NCBI RefSeq assembly: GCF_014773435.2
Contig: NZ_JACXAG020000004.1
Coordinates: forward strand, 236,365 to 300,364
Reading direction: 5' to 3'
Length of the DNA stretch: 64,000 bases
DNA from: Polycladospora coralii
GTDB lineage: Bacteria > Bacillota > Bacilli > Thermoactinomycetales > Thermoactinomycetaceae
The position numbers and the translations under genes are program-made. The notes under the pieces were generated by a model. It worked only from the letters and a program-made list of their open reading frames with translations, made no database searches and had not been told where the DNA came from. Below are positions 36,055 to 46,431 of the stretch, in pieces. Position 1 is the first letter of the stretch. Each line of letters begins with the position of its first letter.

Positions 36055-37398
36055 ATGGCAACTAAGTACACCAAAGAAGAAATTCTCCATATGGCAGAAG
36101 AACAAAACGTAGAATATATTCGTTTGCAGTTTACAGACTTATTGGGCACGATTAAAAATGTAGAGATTCCTTTAAGTCAGTTACCAAAAGCATTAGATAA
36201 TAAATGTATGTTTGATGGATCTTCCATTGAAGGGTTTGTCCGTATTGAAGAATCAGATATGTATCTCTACCCTGACTTAAATACATGGCTTATTTATCCG
36301 TGGCAATCTGAAGGCGGCGAAGGAAAAGTTGCGAGCATTAATTGTGATGTTTATAACCCAGATGGCACTCCTTTTGCTGGAGATCCACGTGGTATCCTAC
36401 GTCGCGTATTAAAAGAAGCTGAAGAGCTTGGATTTACTAATTTTAATGTTGGACCTGAGCCGGAATTTTTCTTATTCAAAACCGATGAACGTGGGGAGCC
36501 TTCACTCGACCTAAACGACAAAGGTGGTTATTTTGACCTAGCTCCACTTGACTTGGGTGAAAATTGTCGTCGGGACATTGTATTGACACTAGATAAAATG
36601 GGCTTTGAGGTTGAAGCTTCACACCATGAGGTAGCACCAGGGCAACATGAAATTGACTTTAAGTATGGTGATGCTTTATATACAGCAGATAATATCCAAA
36701 CCTTTAAAGTGGTCGTTAAAAATATTGCACGTCGCCACGGATTACATGCTACCTTTATGCCGAAACCCTTATTTGGTGTGAATGGTTCGGGCATGCATTG
36801 TCACCAATCCCTTTTCCGAGGTTCTGAAAATGCGTTTTATGATGAAACGGATGAACTAGGTTTGAGTGAAATTGCTCGGCACTATTTGGCGGGATTATTA
36901 AAACATGCTCGTGCGTTTACAGCGATCACGAACCCGCTTGTTAACTCATACAAACGCTTGGTTCCTGGATTTGAAGCGCCTTGCTATGTTGCTTGGTCAC
37001 CTAAAAATCGTAGCCCATTGGTTCGTGTACCTGCTTCTCGCGGTTTAAGTACGCGTGTAGAAGTACGTTCTCCAGACCCATCTGCAAATCCATACTTAGC
37101 ACTAGCTGTCATGTTAGCAGCTGGACTGGATGGCATTAAAAACAAGCTATCGCTCGCTAAAGAGACAGATCGCAACATTTATGTCATGGATGAAGTTGAA
37201 AGAGAAGAAGCTGGCATTGAAAGTCTTCCTTCAAACTTATCTGAAGCGATTCGAGAATTACAAAAAGACGAAGTGATCGTAAACGCACTGGGTGAACATG
37301 CCTTAGCTCACTTTGTTGAAGCAAAGGAAATAGAGTGGGATATGTTCCGCACACAAGTGCATGCATGGGAACGTGACCAGTATATGTCTTTATATTAA
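36055..37398 (+). CDS. glnA: Glutamine synthetase type I
   Basis: 447 aa, GSI-alpha size as in Bacillus (444). Motifs seen are FDGSSIEGF with the feedback-sensing Arg63 (FVRIEESDM), the metal-binding [29 protein letters not shown] and NRSPLVRVP. Makes glutamine from glutamate and ammonia; the feedback-inhibited form activates GlnR. Partner of the ammonium transporter at 56126. Strong terminator follows. Confidence 0.98.
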   Translation: MATKYTKEEILHMAEEQNVEYIRLQFTDLLGTIKNVEIPLSQLPKALDNKCMFDGSSIEGFVRIEESDMYLYPDLNTWLIYPWQSEGGEGKVASINCDVYNPDGTPFAGDPRGILRRVLKEAEELGFTNFNVGPEPEFFLFKTDERGEPSLDLNDKGGYFDLAPLDLGENCRRDIVLTLDKMGFEVEASHHEVAPGQHEIDFKYGDALYTADNIQTFKVVVKNIARRHGLHATFMPKPLFGVNGSGMHCHQSLFRGSENAFYDETDELGLSEIARHYLAGLLKHARAFTAITNPLVNSYKRLVPGFEAPCYVAWSPKNRSPLVRVPASRGLSTRVEVRSPDPSANPYLALAVMLAAGLDGIKNKLSLAKETDRNIYVMDEVEREEAGIESLPSNLSEAIRELQKDEVIVNALGEHALAHFVEAKEIEWDMFRTQVHAWERDQYMSLY

Positions 37399-37400
37399 AC

Positions 37401-37448
37401 AAAACAGCAAAAAAGCATACCCAACAGGGTATGCTTTTTTGCTGTTTT
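37401..37448 (+). terminator. Terminator after glnA
   Basis: Perfect 22-bp stem (37401-37422 with 37427-37448) and loop AACA. The stem includes AAAAAA/TTTTTT, so it can act in both directions. Confidence 0.9.
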
Positions 37449-37459
37449 GACTTTCTTAA

Positions 37460-37506
37460 TTGTTAGCATTAAAATTTCATAATTTATGAAATTTTAATGC
37501 TAACAA
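37460..37506. repeat. 21-bp perfect inverted repeat upstream of the multicopper oxidase
   Basis: Arms 37460-37480 and 37486-37506, loop AATTT. No T tract follows, and it lies 130 bp before the oxidase start, so it may be an operator or mRNA structure rather than a terminator. Confidence 0.6.
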
Positions 37507-37635
37507 AGAGAGTGGGTCGTTCACAGTTATGGATTACTCCCGAACAATCTCAATAATATGTGCTCACACAATCTCCATTTTAAATCATATAATGCACTCG
37601 TAAAACAAAATAAATCTTTATCATTAAGGGGAGAG

Positions 37636-39435
37636 ATGTTAACATTGACAAGTCGCTTAAACCCAAAAAAAATTCCCCAATTTGTGAATCAATTATTTAT
37701 TCCTCCTGTATACAAACCAACCATTCATAAGCATAAAGATAAGATCGTCCACAAATATACAGTGAAGATGTGTGAATTTAAGCAGCAAGTCTTACCTCCA
37801 GGATTTCCTAAAACCACTGTCCATGGATTTGAAGGGTTAATCAAAGATCCGATTTCAAAGAGGTCTCGTATCTTTCGTAGCTCACCTGGGCCAACATTTG
37901 AAGCAACACGCCATATATCGATTCAGGTACAATGGATCAATAATTTGAAGAATAAGCATCTATTTCCAGTCGATCCCACCCTGCACTGGGCAAATCCTAA
38001 CGGTTTTCCGCCCCCCACCCCCCCATTTAAAGCGTTCCCACCAGGGTATGCTCAAGCACAATTTCCAATTCCAAGTGTGGTTCACATGCATGGTGGTGAA
38101 ACAAGATCCGATTTTGATGGTCATCCTGAGGCCTGGTTTACCCATCGAGAGAAACAAAAAGGAGCAGCATTTTTCACATCTCGCTATACCTATCTAAATT
38201 CACAGCAACCTACTACACTTTGGTATCATGATCATACGCTTGGCATTACACGCCTAAATACGGCTTCTGGATTAGCAGGATTTTATTTAATACGCGATCC
38301 TAAAAACAAAATAGAACCTCTACTACCACAAGGTAAATTTGAAATTCCTATGGTCATCCAAGATCGCACTTTTAATAAAGATGCTTCATTATTTTTCACC
38401 AATATAGGAATCAATTCGAATGTGCATCCATACTGGGATCCAGATTTCATTGGGGACACCATTTTGGTTAATGGAGGAGTATGGCCTAATTTGAATGTTG
38501 AACGACGGCTATACCGCATTAGAATACTGAATGGATCAAACTCTCGTTTTTACAATTTGAAACTACAGAATAAAAAAAATAAGAAAGAATATGCTTTTCA
38601 TCAGATCGGGTCAGATGGAGGATTTCTTCGTTCAGCTGTGAAATTAAAAGAGCTTTTGTTAGCCCCTGCTGAACGAGCAGATATTTTAGTTGATTTCTCA
38701 AAATTTGATGCAGGAACAAAGCTCATATTTACGAACGATGCCATTGCCCCTTTTCCTGGCGGTCAACCTCCTAATCCCAATACGACAGGGAAAGTGATGC
38801 AGTTCACCGTTCGAGGTTCAAAGGCGTTTAAGTTTCCAAAGCTTCCATCAAAACTAAACACCATCCCCAAACTTATCCCTGATGTACCCCCTAAAATGTT
38901 TGTTCTAAATGTCGTACAAGGAGATAATGGCGCATTACAATTATTGTTAAATGGACAAAGGTTTGAGGATGAGGTAACAGAATTTCCGATAGTAGGATCT
39001 ACTGTAGATTGGATCTTTGCAAATCCAACCAAAGCAACACATCCGATCCATATCCACCTCATACAGTTTCACTTAATTAGTCGCCAAAAATTTAAAAGTG
39101 ACGCCTATTTAAAAGCATGGATCAAAATTAATGGTAGTCCCCCATTAGACAAGCCGCCTACCCCTTTATCTGTAGACTCTTTTTTACAAGGAAAATTGCG
39201 AAAACCAGATTTAAATGAACAAGGTTGGAAGGATACAATTCGTGTTAATCCTGGTGAAGTAACACGCTTTCGGCTTCGTTTTGCACCGCAGGATATCCCC
39301 GTTAGCAAGACAAAGCCGGGTAAGAATTTTTTTCAATTCAATCCTTCATTTGGACCTGGTTATGTATGGCATTGCCACATTTTAGATCATGAAGATAATG
39401 ATATGATGCGACCTTTTCAAGTGAGGAAGAAATAA
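37636..39435 (+). CDS. CotA-like multicopper oxidase (spore coat laccase type)
   Basis: 599 aa from the ATG at 37636 (AAGGGGAG upstream), a start that aligns with the paralog at 49581-51353. Three cupredoxin domains with all copper motifs: HMHGGET...DGHPEAW, WYHDHTLG, HPIHIHLIQF, and the type-1 site HCHILDHEDNDMM. The outline matches Bacillus CotA/bilirubin oxidase, a coat enzyme that oxidises phenols and makes pigment. No signal peptide, as in CotA. Confidence 0.92.
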   Translation: MLTLTSRLNPKKIPQFVNQLFIPPVYKPTIHKHKDKIVHKYTVKMCEFKQQVLPPGFPKTTVHGFEGLIKDPISKRSRIFRSSPGPTFEATRHISIQVQWINNLKNKHLFPVDPTLHWANPNGFPPPTPPFKAFPPGYAQAQFPIPSVVHMHGGETRSDFDGHPEAWFTHREKQKGAAFFTSRYTYLNSQQPTTLWYHDHTLGITRLNTASGLAGFYLIRDPKNKIEPLLPQGKFEIPMVIQDRTFNKDASLFFTNIGINSNVHPYWDPDFIGDTILVNGGVWPNLNVERRLYRIRILNGSNSRFYNLKLQNKKNKKEYAFHQIGSDGGFLRSAVKLKELLLAPAERADILVDFSKFDAGTKLIFTNDAIAPFPGGQPPNPNTTGKVMQFTVRGSKAFKFPKLPSKLNTIPKLIPDVPPKMFVLNVVQGDNGALQLLLNGQRFEDEVTEFPIVGSTVDWIFANPTKATHPIHIHLIQFHLISRQKFKSDAYLKAWIKINGSPPLDKPPTPLSVDSFLQGKLRKPDLNEQGWKDTIRVNPGEVTRFRLRFAPQDIPVSKTKPGKNFFQFNPSFGPGYVWHCHILDHEDNDMMRPFQVRKK

Positions 39436-39604
39436 TCTTGTAAAACATATATTAATCACGGGTTTCGAAACTGAAAAAAGCATGATCTATGGTGATAAGA
39501 GCGTTTTTTTGCATCTTTCTGTATCATAGATCCTATAAAATGATTTTCCAATTCTAAGTTTACTCAAGGATGCAACAAGTTGACTCCTTTCTGTTTATGT
39601 AAAA

Positions 39605-39635
39605 AAGAAACCCGGTGTTTAAAGCTGGGTTTCTT
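39605..39635 (-). terminator. Terminator of the CapA-like gene
   Basis: Reverse-strand hairpin with AAGAAACCC / GGGTTTCTT arms, followed on that strand by TTTTTT. The rest of the gap from 39436 shows nothing else clear. Confidence 0.8.
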
Positions 39636-39651
39636 AACAATCTGAGCAAGC

Positions 39652-40812
39652 TTATGGGGTGGATGAGAACACAGGTATCGCTTGGTTCATTTGTGAAACG
39701 GTATGTTGTCGTGCGCTCGTCCATTTTGCTTGATTAATGCCAGGGTATTGTAATGAAGGATGAACATCTTTCGAATCAAGTGGCAAAATCACGTAATTCT
39801 TTTTCCCATTTTGATAAAATTGATGGACATAGGTAGGTAGATAAGAGACTGCCTCAATTTTGGTTTCATCATGCTCTTTTAACAGGTCAATCATCACAAT
39901 AATGCCTTCATCCGTATAAGTCTTCGTTTGATTGGAGATGAAATTTCCCATTGAATACACAATTAATTTCTTTTTCCCATTTACTTCGACTTCTTTGATG
40001 GGTTGGACGACATGGGGGTGACTCCCCAATATAACATCAGCACCGAGATCTAAAATCTTCATAGCCGTATCTTCTTGATACTTGTTTGGTTGCCGTAGGT
40101 ACTCATCACCGAAGTGGAGAGAAACGAATATTGCATCGACTCCTTCTGTACGTACAGTTTGGATATCTTGCTCAATCTGATTAAAATCAATTTTGTTTAC
40201 TAGATAAGGCTTATCTGTTGGAATAGGCAAACCATTTGTCGATTGTGTATAAGCTAGAAATGCCATTTTAACACCATTTTTTTCAACGAAGGTCGGTTTT
40301 CGCTCTGCAGATGTAGGCGCAGTTCCAACTGGTAAAAGTTGTTTCTGTGTCAGTGTTTGATAGGTTCGAATGAGACCGTTTGTGCCTTGGTCTAAGGCGT
40401 GGTTATTTGCAGTAGAGACCAGATCGACACCCGCATGATGAAGTGAATCTGCTAGTGCATCAGGGGCATTAAACAGCGGATATCCATGATAGCCTTTTTG
40501 GCTTCCTGCAAGTACAGTTTCAAAATTACCTATGGTTACATCTGCAGAACTTAGGATAGGTTTTACTTCTTGAAAAAAAGAATCGAATTGATATTGTCCC
40601 TCAGCTTGTTTTCCTGCTCGTATCTGTGGTGTATGCATCATGACATCACCGAACGCAGTAATGCGAACTTTTTTAGGTGGAGGAGGGGGTGGTGGAGTCG
40701 GATTTGTTTGCTCAACCGGCTCTGTGGCAAACTGGGAAGCGGATTGAAAGCTACAACCTCCAATTGCCAATAGTACACCAAGTATAAAAGGAATAAATAT
40801 TCGTACTTTCAT
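39652..40812 (-). CDS. CapA-family metallophosphatase-like lipoprotein
   Basis: 386 aa. Signal with lipobox (AIGGC) then a Pro-rich spacer (TNPTPPPPPPPKK). Domain motifs of the poly-gamma-glutamate CapA family: ITAFGDVMMHTPQI, GNFETVLAG, STANNHALDQG, VSLHFGDEY and GSHPHVVQP. The fold is calcineurin-like; single-copy forms without capBC usually act on cell-surface polymers of unknown type. Confidence 0.88.
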   Translation of the reverse strand: MKVRIFIPFILGVLLAIGGCSFQSASQFATEPVEQTNPTPPPPPPPKKVRITAFGDVMMHTPQIRAGKQAEGQYQFDSFFQEVKPILSSADVTIGNFETVLAGSQKGYHGYPLFNAPDALADSLHHAGVDLVSTANNHALDQGTNGLIRTYQTLTQKQLLPVGTAPTSAERKPTFVEKNGVKMAFLAYTQSTNGLPIPTDKPYLVNKIDFNQIEQDIQTVRTEGVDAIFVSLHFGDEYLRQPNKYQEDTAMKILDLGADVILGSHPHVVQPIKEVEVNGKKKLIVYSMGNFISNQTKTYTDEGIIVMIDLLKEHDETKIEAVSYLPTYVHQFYQNGKKNYVILPLDSKDVHPSLQYPGINQAKWTSARQHTVSQMNQAIPVFSSTP

Positions 40813-40839
40813 ATTCGCATGTCCTTTCCGTTCGCTTCA

Positions 40840-40869
40840 TTGACTGATGAATTTATAGAGTTGTATAAT
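40840..40869 (+). promoter_or_regulatory. SigA-type promoter for asnS
   Basis: TTGACT (40840-40845), 18-nt spacer, TATAAT (40864-40869), 40 nt before the start. The short leader leaves no room for a T-box. Confidence 0.75.
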
Positions 40870-40909
40870 GAAGCTTAACTGATTGAATATAGAAGTGGAG
40901 GATACATAC

Positions 40910-42202
40910 GTGCTGACGACGATACGTGATATAGCAAAACATGTTGGACAAGAAGTAAAAATAGGTGGTTGGTTATATAATAAGCGATCGAGCGGGAAAA
41001 TTCAATTTTTACAATTACGAGACGGAACTGGCTTTATCCAAGGTGTATTGGTAAAAAAGCAAGTTGCACCAGAGATATGGGAAGATGCCAAGCGTTTGAC
41101 ACAAGAGAGTTCAGTGTACGTTTGGGGTACGGTGCGTTCTGATGAGCGCTCGGCGACAGGCTATGAGTTAGATGTAACAAAGCTTGAAGTGATTCAAATC
41201 GCTGATGATTATCCGATTTCGAATAAAGAACATGGTATTGAGTTTTTGATGGATCATCGACATCTCTGGATTCGTTCGCGCAAACAACATGCTGTACTAA
41301 CAATCCGAGCTGAAGTAATCCGAGCCATTCAAAACTACTTAGACACCAATGGGTTTAGTTTGATCGATCCTCCTGTATTAACACCATCTTCCTGCGAAGG
41401 AACAACAGATTTATTTCACACGAAGTATTTTGACGAGGATGCTTATTTGTCGCAAAGTGGGCAATTATATATGGAAGCAGCAGCGATGGCGATGAACAAA
41501 GTATACTCATTTGGCCCTACCTTCAGAGCCGAAAAATCGAAGACACGCCGTCATCTCATTGAATTTTGGATGATCGAACCGGAGATGGCTTTTGTTGAGC
41601 ACGAGGAAAATTTAGAAATTCAAGAGCAAATGCTGACCGCAGTAGTAAAGCAAGTAATTACGAACTGCAAGCAAGAATTAGCAATATTAGGGCGTGATTT
41701 GACTAAGCTAGAAAATATTGAAGGGCCATTTCCACGAATTACTTATGACGAAGCGGTAGCTTTCTTGCAAAAAGAAGGGTTTCCTGAATTTAAATGGGGA
41801 GATGACTTCGGCTCACCGCATGAAACTTTAATCGCAAATAGTTATGAAAAACCCGTTTTTATCACGCATTTTCCAACTGAATTAAAATCTTTTTATATGA
41901 AACCAGATCCAAACAGGCCAGAAGTTTGTTTAAGTGCTGACTTAATTGCACCAGAAGGATATGGAGAAATCATCGGATCGAGCCAGCGAATCGATGATCC
42001 GATCTTATTAGAAGAACGGTATGAAGCGCATGATTTACCACGCGAAGCTTATCAATGGTATTTAGAGCTAAGAAAATACGGAACAGTACCACATTCCGGG
42101 TTCGGGATTGGGTTAGAACGTGCGGTAGCTTGGATTTGTGGCTTAGAGCATGTGCGTGAAACCATTCCATTCCCGCGTATGCTAAACCGTATGTACCCCT
42201 AA
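40910..42202 (+). CDS. asnS: Asparaginyl-tRNA synthetase
   Basis: 430 aa from the GTG at 40910 (GGAGG 8 nt upstream), the length of Bacillus AsnS. N-terminal OB-fold ([24 protein letters not shown] cut into [13 protein letters not shown] and IQFLQLRDG here), class II motif 2 [21 protein letters not shown] and motif 3 [13 protein letters not shown]. dnaD follows as in Bacillus. Confidence 0.97.
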   Translation: MLTTIRDIAKHVGQEVKIGGWLYNKRSSGKIQFLQLRDGTGFIQGVLVKKQVAPEIWEDAKRLTQESSVYVWGTVRSDERSATGYELDVTKLEVIQIADDYPISNKEHGIEFLMDHRHLWIRSRKQHAVLTIRAEVIRAIQNYLDTNGFSLIDPPVLTPSSCEGTTDLFHTKYFDEDAYLSQSGQLYMEAAAMAMNKVYSFGPTFRAEKSKTRRHLIEFWMIEPEMAFVEHEENLEIQEQMLTAVVKQVITNCKQELAILGRDLTKLENIEGPFPRITYDEAVAFLQKEGFPEFKWGDDFGSPHETLIANSYEKPVFITHFPTELKSFYMKPDPNRPEVCLSADLIAPEGYGEIIGSSQRIDDPILLEERYEAHDLPREAYQWYLELRKYGTVPHSGFGIGLERAVAWICGLEHVRETIPFPRMLNRMYP

Positions 42203-42209
42203 AATGGTA

Positions 42210-42229
42210 TCGTATCATACATGATACGA
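42210..42229. repeat. Short inverted repeat between asnS and dnaD
   Basis: TCGTATCAT / ATGATACGA with a 2-nt loop, no T tract. Could be an mRNA hairpin at the intercistronic junction. Confidence 0.4.
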
Positions 42230-42242
42230 GGGAGAACGAGAG

Positions 42243-42980
42243 GTGAGTGATCCCATGAGTGGAAAAGCATCAATACAAAATGCAATGGTTCACCTGCTGG
42301 AACAAGGTTCACTTTCACTGCCAGTGTTACTACTTACAGAGTATAAAAATATAGGTCTTACAGAAGAAAAAGTATGCTTAATCATACAGATCCTTCATTT
42401 TCAAGAAAAAGAGAGCAAGCCTTTTCCTACTGTAAGTGAATTGGAAAAGCGGATGAGCTTATCTGCTACTCAAATCGTAAATGGTCTACAGCAATTAGTG
42501 CAAGGTGGATATTTATCGATAGAAGAAGAGATTAATGAGTCGGGTGTGAGATGTGAACGATATTCAGTCAGACCATTGATGCAACAACTTGTTTCTTCTT
42601 TTGTGATACAAAATGAAGAACAAGCTACTTCCTCTCAGCAAGAAGAATATAAACGTATCTTTATCATGTTTGAACGTGAATTAGGTCGAACTTTATCCCC
42701 GATGGAATATGAACGACTCAGCAGCTGGGTTGATGATGATGGGCATTCCCTTGAGTTAATTGAAAGTGCATTGAGGGAAGCTGTATTTTCGGGTAAAGTA
42801 AATTTTCGATATATCGATCGCATTTTGTTAGAGTGGCAAAAAAATCAAGTGCGCACGCCGGAAGAAGCTGTAGAATATTCCCGTAAATTTCGTCAAAAAG
42901 GTATGCTTTATCGAGATGATGAGGCTTCTCAAAAGAAAAATAGCAATTTTTTATTTTACAACTGGGTCAATCAAGAATAG
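42243..42980 (+). CDS. dnaD: Replication initiation protein DnaD
   Basis: 245 aa (Bacillus 232). N-terminal winged-helix DDBH1 region (PVLLLTEYKNIGLTEEKVCL) and C-terminal DDBH2 domain with ERELGRTLSPMEYERLSSW and the ending FYNWVNQE. Loads helicase with DnaB and DnaI at origins. GTG at 42243 (GGGAG 8 nt upstream) and ATG at 42255 are both plausible starts. Confidence 0.93.
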   Translation: MSDPMSGKASIQNAMVHLLEQGSLSLPVLLLTEYKNIGLTEEKVCLIIQILHFQEKESKPFPTVSELEKRMSLSATQIVNGLQQLVQGGYLSIEEEINESGVRCERYSVRPLMQQLVSSFVIQNEEQATSSQQEEYKRIFIMFERELGRTLSPMEYERLSSWVDDDGHSLELIESALREAVFSGKVNFRYIDRILLEWQKNQVRTPEEAVEYSRKFRQKGMLYRDDEASQKKNSNFLFYNWVNQE

Positions 42981-43007
42981 ACAGGGATAACATTCCTGTC
43001 TGTTTTT
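42979..43007 (+). terminator. Terminator after dnaD
   Basis: AGACAGG / CCTGTCT stem, 9-nt loop, TGTTTTT tail. Confidence 0.8.
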
Positions 43008-43082
43008 ATGTAAAATAGACGATTATCCGATTACAAATGTCTATGATGTGCATACAATTAGGTATGAAAGGAGGGAATTCCT

Positions 43083-45302
43083 TTGTCTCAAACCGTAGGT
43101 ATACTGATTAGTCGTCGTATATTCCGAGCTTGTTTACAAGGAGATTCTCCCTACGATCCACTAGACTTATATGATCAATATGCAAGAGAAAATGGATTAG
43201 ATGCGGTTTTTTTTACGATGGATCATCTCATGTTGGAAAAGCGTAAAGTTTATGCTTATCGCCGCACGGATAGTGGAGTCTATGATCAAACATGTATCCC
43301 ATTACCTGCTGTGATTCATAATCGGATAAAGCCAGTTGCCACACTAGAAAAGTTTAAGATCTTACAAGCTATACCAGAGGTGCAACTTTTTAATCAGAAT
43401 AATCGACTCGACAAATGGACGGTCTACCATCAACTGAGTTCTCATCCAGAAATAGTAGCGCATTTGCCAGAAACAAAGATTTTAAATCTGAAAAATTTCG
43501 AATCAATGATGGCCAATCATAACTCGATTTATTTGAAACCGCGTGATATGAGTTTAGGGATAGGTGTTCGAAGCTTGCATCATAATCAAGATGTCATACG
43601 TGTATATGATTCAAAAGGCGGCCGTATACGTATATCGAAATCAAAGTGGCGTGATTGGATCAGACATTTGATGAAGCATGAAAATTTGTTGGTCCAGCAA
43701 ACCATATGGCTATCAAGCCTGTCTGATCGACCCTTTGACCTACGTGTTTCCGTTCAAAAAAATGGGGAAGGTAAATGGTCCACATCTGGAATGGTAGCGA
43801 AAATAGGACGTTCAAAGGCGGTTGCGACGAATTTAGCAGTAGGTGGAAAATTGGATGTGGCAAGAGCAACGCTAAAAGCAGCAGGTTTTGAGAATACGGA
43901 GAAAATCGAGCAGGAGATTGAAAAAGTTGTACTAAAAGCGGCATCCTATTTATCTGAGAAATATCCAGGCTTAGCAGACTTAGGGTTTGATATAGCCATT
44001 GATCAAAACGGTCGTATCTGGATTATTGAAGTAAATGGTAGAGATTTGCGCATTACCTTTTATTTAGCGAAAGAGATGGAAAGTTGGCGAAAGACATTTG
44101 CAACGCCAATGGCTTATGCGGCTTATTTACTAAAAACAAATCAAGTAAAAAATGATACGATTGCGATTTTAACCCCGGGTTCTTTACCGCTAGATGGAAA
44201 AAAAGGGAGTTCAGTTGAAACGGTTGCCAGAGCAGTAGCTGACAAATTAAGTCAGTATCGATCTGTCTGTCTATACGGAAAGAATATTCAGAATATAAAT
44301 GGTGTGTATGCGTTTCAACCGATACATCATGGCAAAGAAGGCTATCAAAAGGCGGTTGTTCGTCATCTACAATCTTTACAGCCTTCCCTGCTACAAATTG
44401 AAAATCGCCCTTTGTGGATTAACGAAGTGAAAGACGCCCTATTGACTACCAAAAAAATATTGTTCCTCCATTCTGATAATTATATCAAACCGCCATACGC
44501 ACCTAAAAATCAAGTAAAAGAAGCCTTACTACGATATGATCACATTATTACAAATAGTCAATTTATGAAAGACCTACTGGCAAACGAGTTTCCTGAGATT
44601 GCTTCTAAGGTTACATTTGTTTGGCTAGGGGTGGATATTCAGAAATTTTGTCCGCCTTCTGAACCAAATACATGCGCAAAAAGAATATTAAATCGTAAAA
44701 AACTAGGCATAAATGGCCAGACCGTTATTTTATTTACAGGACGCATGATTCCTAAAAAAGGTGTACATTACTTAATTGAAGCTTTTTCGCGGATAGCTAA
44801 ACATCATCCAAATGCGATCCTATTAATTGCAGGGAGTAGTTACTATGGTAGAAATGTGCATACAAAATATGTGCAAAAAGTAAAAAGTTTAGCACGGAAG
44901 TTAGGAAATCAGATTTGTTTCTTACCCTATCAACCCCATGATTATATGCCCGAAATTTATCAAATGGCAGATATGTTTGTAAATCCTTCACCTGGAAATG
45001 AACCATTTGGATTAGTAAATGTAGAAGCGATGGCTTGTGGATTACCAATTCTAACCACACAATCAGGTGGAATTCAAGAGGTCATTCAAAATGGTATTAA
45101 TGGTGAGTTGTTGACGACCGATAATATTGTAAAAGAGTTAACATACAAACTAGATGATTGGCTCAATCACGCCATTTCACTCTCTAAAAAAGGAGAAGAA
45201 TCGAGGCGCATTGCAGTCGAAAACTTCTCTTGGCAACGTGTAGCCAAAGATTTAAACCAAGTGTATGCTGAACTCGCGTCCAAGCCGGCACCTATTTCCT
45301 GA
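43083..45302 (+). CDS. YheC/YheD-type ATP-grasp fused to CotSA-like family 4 glycosyltransferase
   Basis: 739 aa. Residues about 1-350 match the spore coat associated YheC/D ATP-grasp proteins (VGILISRRIF, VIHNRI, YLKPRDMSLGIGVRSL, RVSVQKNG, GFDIAIDQNGRIWIIEVNGRD). From about 360 a GT-B glycosyltransferase of family 4 follows, with LFTGRMIPKKGVHYLIEAF, the ADMFVNPSPGNEPFGLVNVEAMACG sugar-nucleotide site (split by the usual EX7E glutamates), as in CotSA/YtcC. The fusion suggests one step coupling ligation and glycosylation in the spore envelope. TTG start at 43083 after AAGGAGGG. Confidence 0.85.
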   Translation: MSQTVGILISRRIFRACLQGDSPYDPLDLYDQYARENGLDAVFFTMDHLMLEKRKVYAYRRTDSGVYDQTCIPLPAVIHNRIKPVATLEKFKILQAIPEVQLFNQNNRLDKWTVYHQLSSHPEIVAHLPETKILNLKNFESMMANHNSIYLKPRDMSLGIGVRSLHHNQDVIRVYDSKGGRIRISKSKWRDWIRHLMKHENLLVQQTIWLSSLSDRPFDLRVSVQKNGEGKWSTSGMVAKIGRSKAVATNLAVGGKLDVARATLKAAGFENTEKIEQEIEKVVLKAASYLSEKYPGLADLGFDIAIDQNGRIWIIEVNGRDLRITFYLAKEMESWRKTFATPMAYAAYLLKTNQVKNDTIAILTPGSLPLDGKKGSSVETVARAVADKLSQYRSVCLYGKNIQNINGVYAFQPIHHGKEGYQKAVVRHLQSLQPSLLQIENRPLWINEVKDALLTTKKILFLHSDNYIKPPYAPKNQVKEALLRYDHIITNSQFMKDLLANEFPEIASKVTFVWLGVDIQKFCPPSEPNTCAKRILNRKKLGINGQTVILFTGRMIPKKGVHYLIEAFSRIAKHHPNAILLIAGSSYYGRNVHTKYVQKVKSLARKLGNQICFLPYQPHDYMPEIYQMADMFVNPSPGNEPFGLVNVEAMACGLPILTTQSGGIQEVIQNGINGELLTTDNIVKELTYKLDDWLNHAISLSKKGEESRRIAVENFSWQRVAKDLNQVYAELASKPAPIS

Positions 45303-45476
45303 GGGCGTTCGGCTCTTTTTTGTGACTAAATGACGAACTGAAGTTTGTAGAGACCATTTGTACCACAGGTTTCTATATCATCTACAAATCACATTAATAA
45401 TTCACATACAACAAGTAACTAGACTTGTTAAATCTGGTAAAATAGAATAAAAAGGTTTTCATGAGGAGGAAATAAG

Positions 45477-46370
45477 ATGGTCTTTCGTAAAGTATTAGCT
45501 AAACTTGGAAAAGGTGCTGCGCAGGTAGATCTCGTATTAAGTAAACCTGAAATCTCGTTAGGTGAGCAATTAGAAGGAGAGCTAGTCATTCAAGGTGGAA
45601 CCATCACACAAGAAATTAACAAAATAGATGTAGACTTTATGATCCAAATTCAAAATGACGAGCATCAGCATACGGAGCTCGTTCATCGCATTCCCCTACA
45701 TACGGCTTTTACAATCCAAGCTGGAGAGCATAAAACCTGCCCTTTTTCGTTCGATATTCCTGAAAACTTACTTTTATCAGGCGCCTACATTTCATATTAT
45801 TTTAAAACGCGTTTAGATATTGCAGATGGGGTTGATTCATTGGACCATGATGCGATTCAAATCCTTGCTCCAGCACGACTTAAACATGTATTTATAGCGT
45901 TAGAAAAACTTGGATTTCGTGAAAAAGTGGACTCTCGCTCGATTGAAGACGGCATGCAAGAATTTGAGTTTGGGCCTCTTGCACCGCGTCCTGATGGAGT
46001 GAAAGAAGTTGAGTTTTACGCCGTCTTAGAAGATGATGGGATCATGTTGTTCATGGAAGTAGAAAAAGTAGATGGGTTCATCGAACAAGAATTTAAGCAA
46101 AATGTATGGATCGACAATGAAATGCTAATGGATATTGATCAATTGGTTGTCTTTATGGAAAATTTGCTTCAATCAAATGGTCATTTCGTAAATCCTTCAG
46201 TCTTTCAAAAAAAGGACTTCTATCACCGCTACTTTAGTGGCAGTAAAGGAGCGGTAGGTGCTTTTATCGCAGGTGTACTTGCTGCGGAAATTTTCGAAGA
46301 TGTGATCGAAGATGCATTTGAAGAGCTAATGGAAGAAGAAGAGGATGAAGAAGTAGACGAAGAATTGTAA
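45477..46370 (+). CDS. spo0M: Sporulation-control protein Spo0M
   Basis: 297 aa. Arrestin-like family: AQVDLVLSKPEISLGEQLEGELVI-type opening (seen as VDLVLSKPEISLGEQLEG), LHTAFTIQAGE, FSFDIPENLLLSG, and a strongly acidic C-terminal tail (EEEEDEEVDEEL). Affects early sporulation and cell shape in Bacillus. ATG with GAGGAGG upstream. A terminator follows. Confidence 0.92.
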   Translation: MVFRKVLAKLGKGAAQVDLVLSKPEISLGEQLEGELVIQGGTITQEINKIDVDFMIQIQNDEHQHTELVHRIPLHTAFTIQAGEHKTCPFSFDIPENLLLSGAYISYYFKTRLDIADGVDSLDHDAIQILAPARLKHVFIALEKLGFREKVDSRSIEDGMQEFEFGPLAPRPDGVKEVEFYAVLEDDGIMLFMEVEKVDGFIEQEFKQNVWIDNEMLMDIDQLVVFMENLLQSNGHFVNPSVFQKKDFYHRYFSGSKGAVGAFIAGVLAAEIFEDVIEDAFEELMEEEEDEEVDEEL

Positions 46371-46394
46371 GTCGTGATGAGACTAGATAAATGT

Positions 46395-46431
46395 GAACAA
46401 CACGTACGATGACGTGCTGTTCCCATTTTTT
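46395..46431 (+). terminator. Terminator after spo0M
   Basis: GAACAACACGT / ACGTGCTGTTC arms (one G-T pair), then CCATTTTTTC. Confidence 0.75.

Noticed and set aside
37401..37506. Two adjacent hairpins as a riboswitch
   Set aside because: The first is a plain terminator; the second is a simple perfect inverted repeat with no riboswitch core.
40870..40909. T-box leader for asnS
   Set aside because: The promoter is only 40 nt from the start, too short for a T-box.
45425..45448. SigH or SigA promoter for spo0M
   Set aside because: A GAAT-type -10 is present but no matching -35 at the right spacing, so it was not listed.
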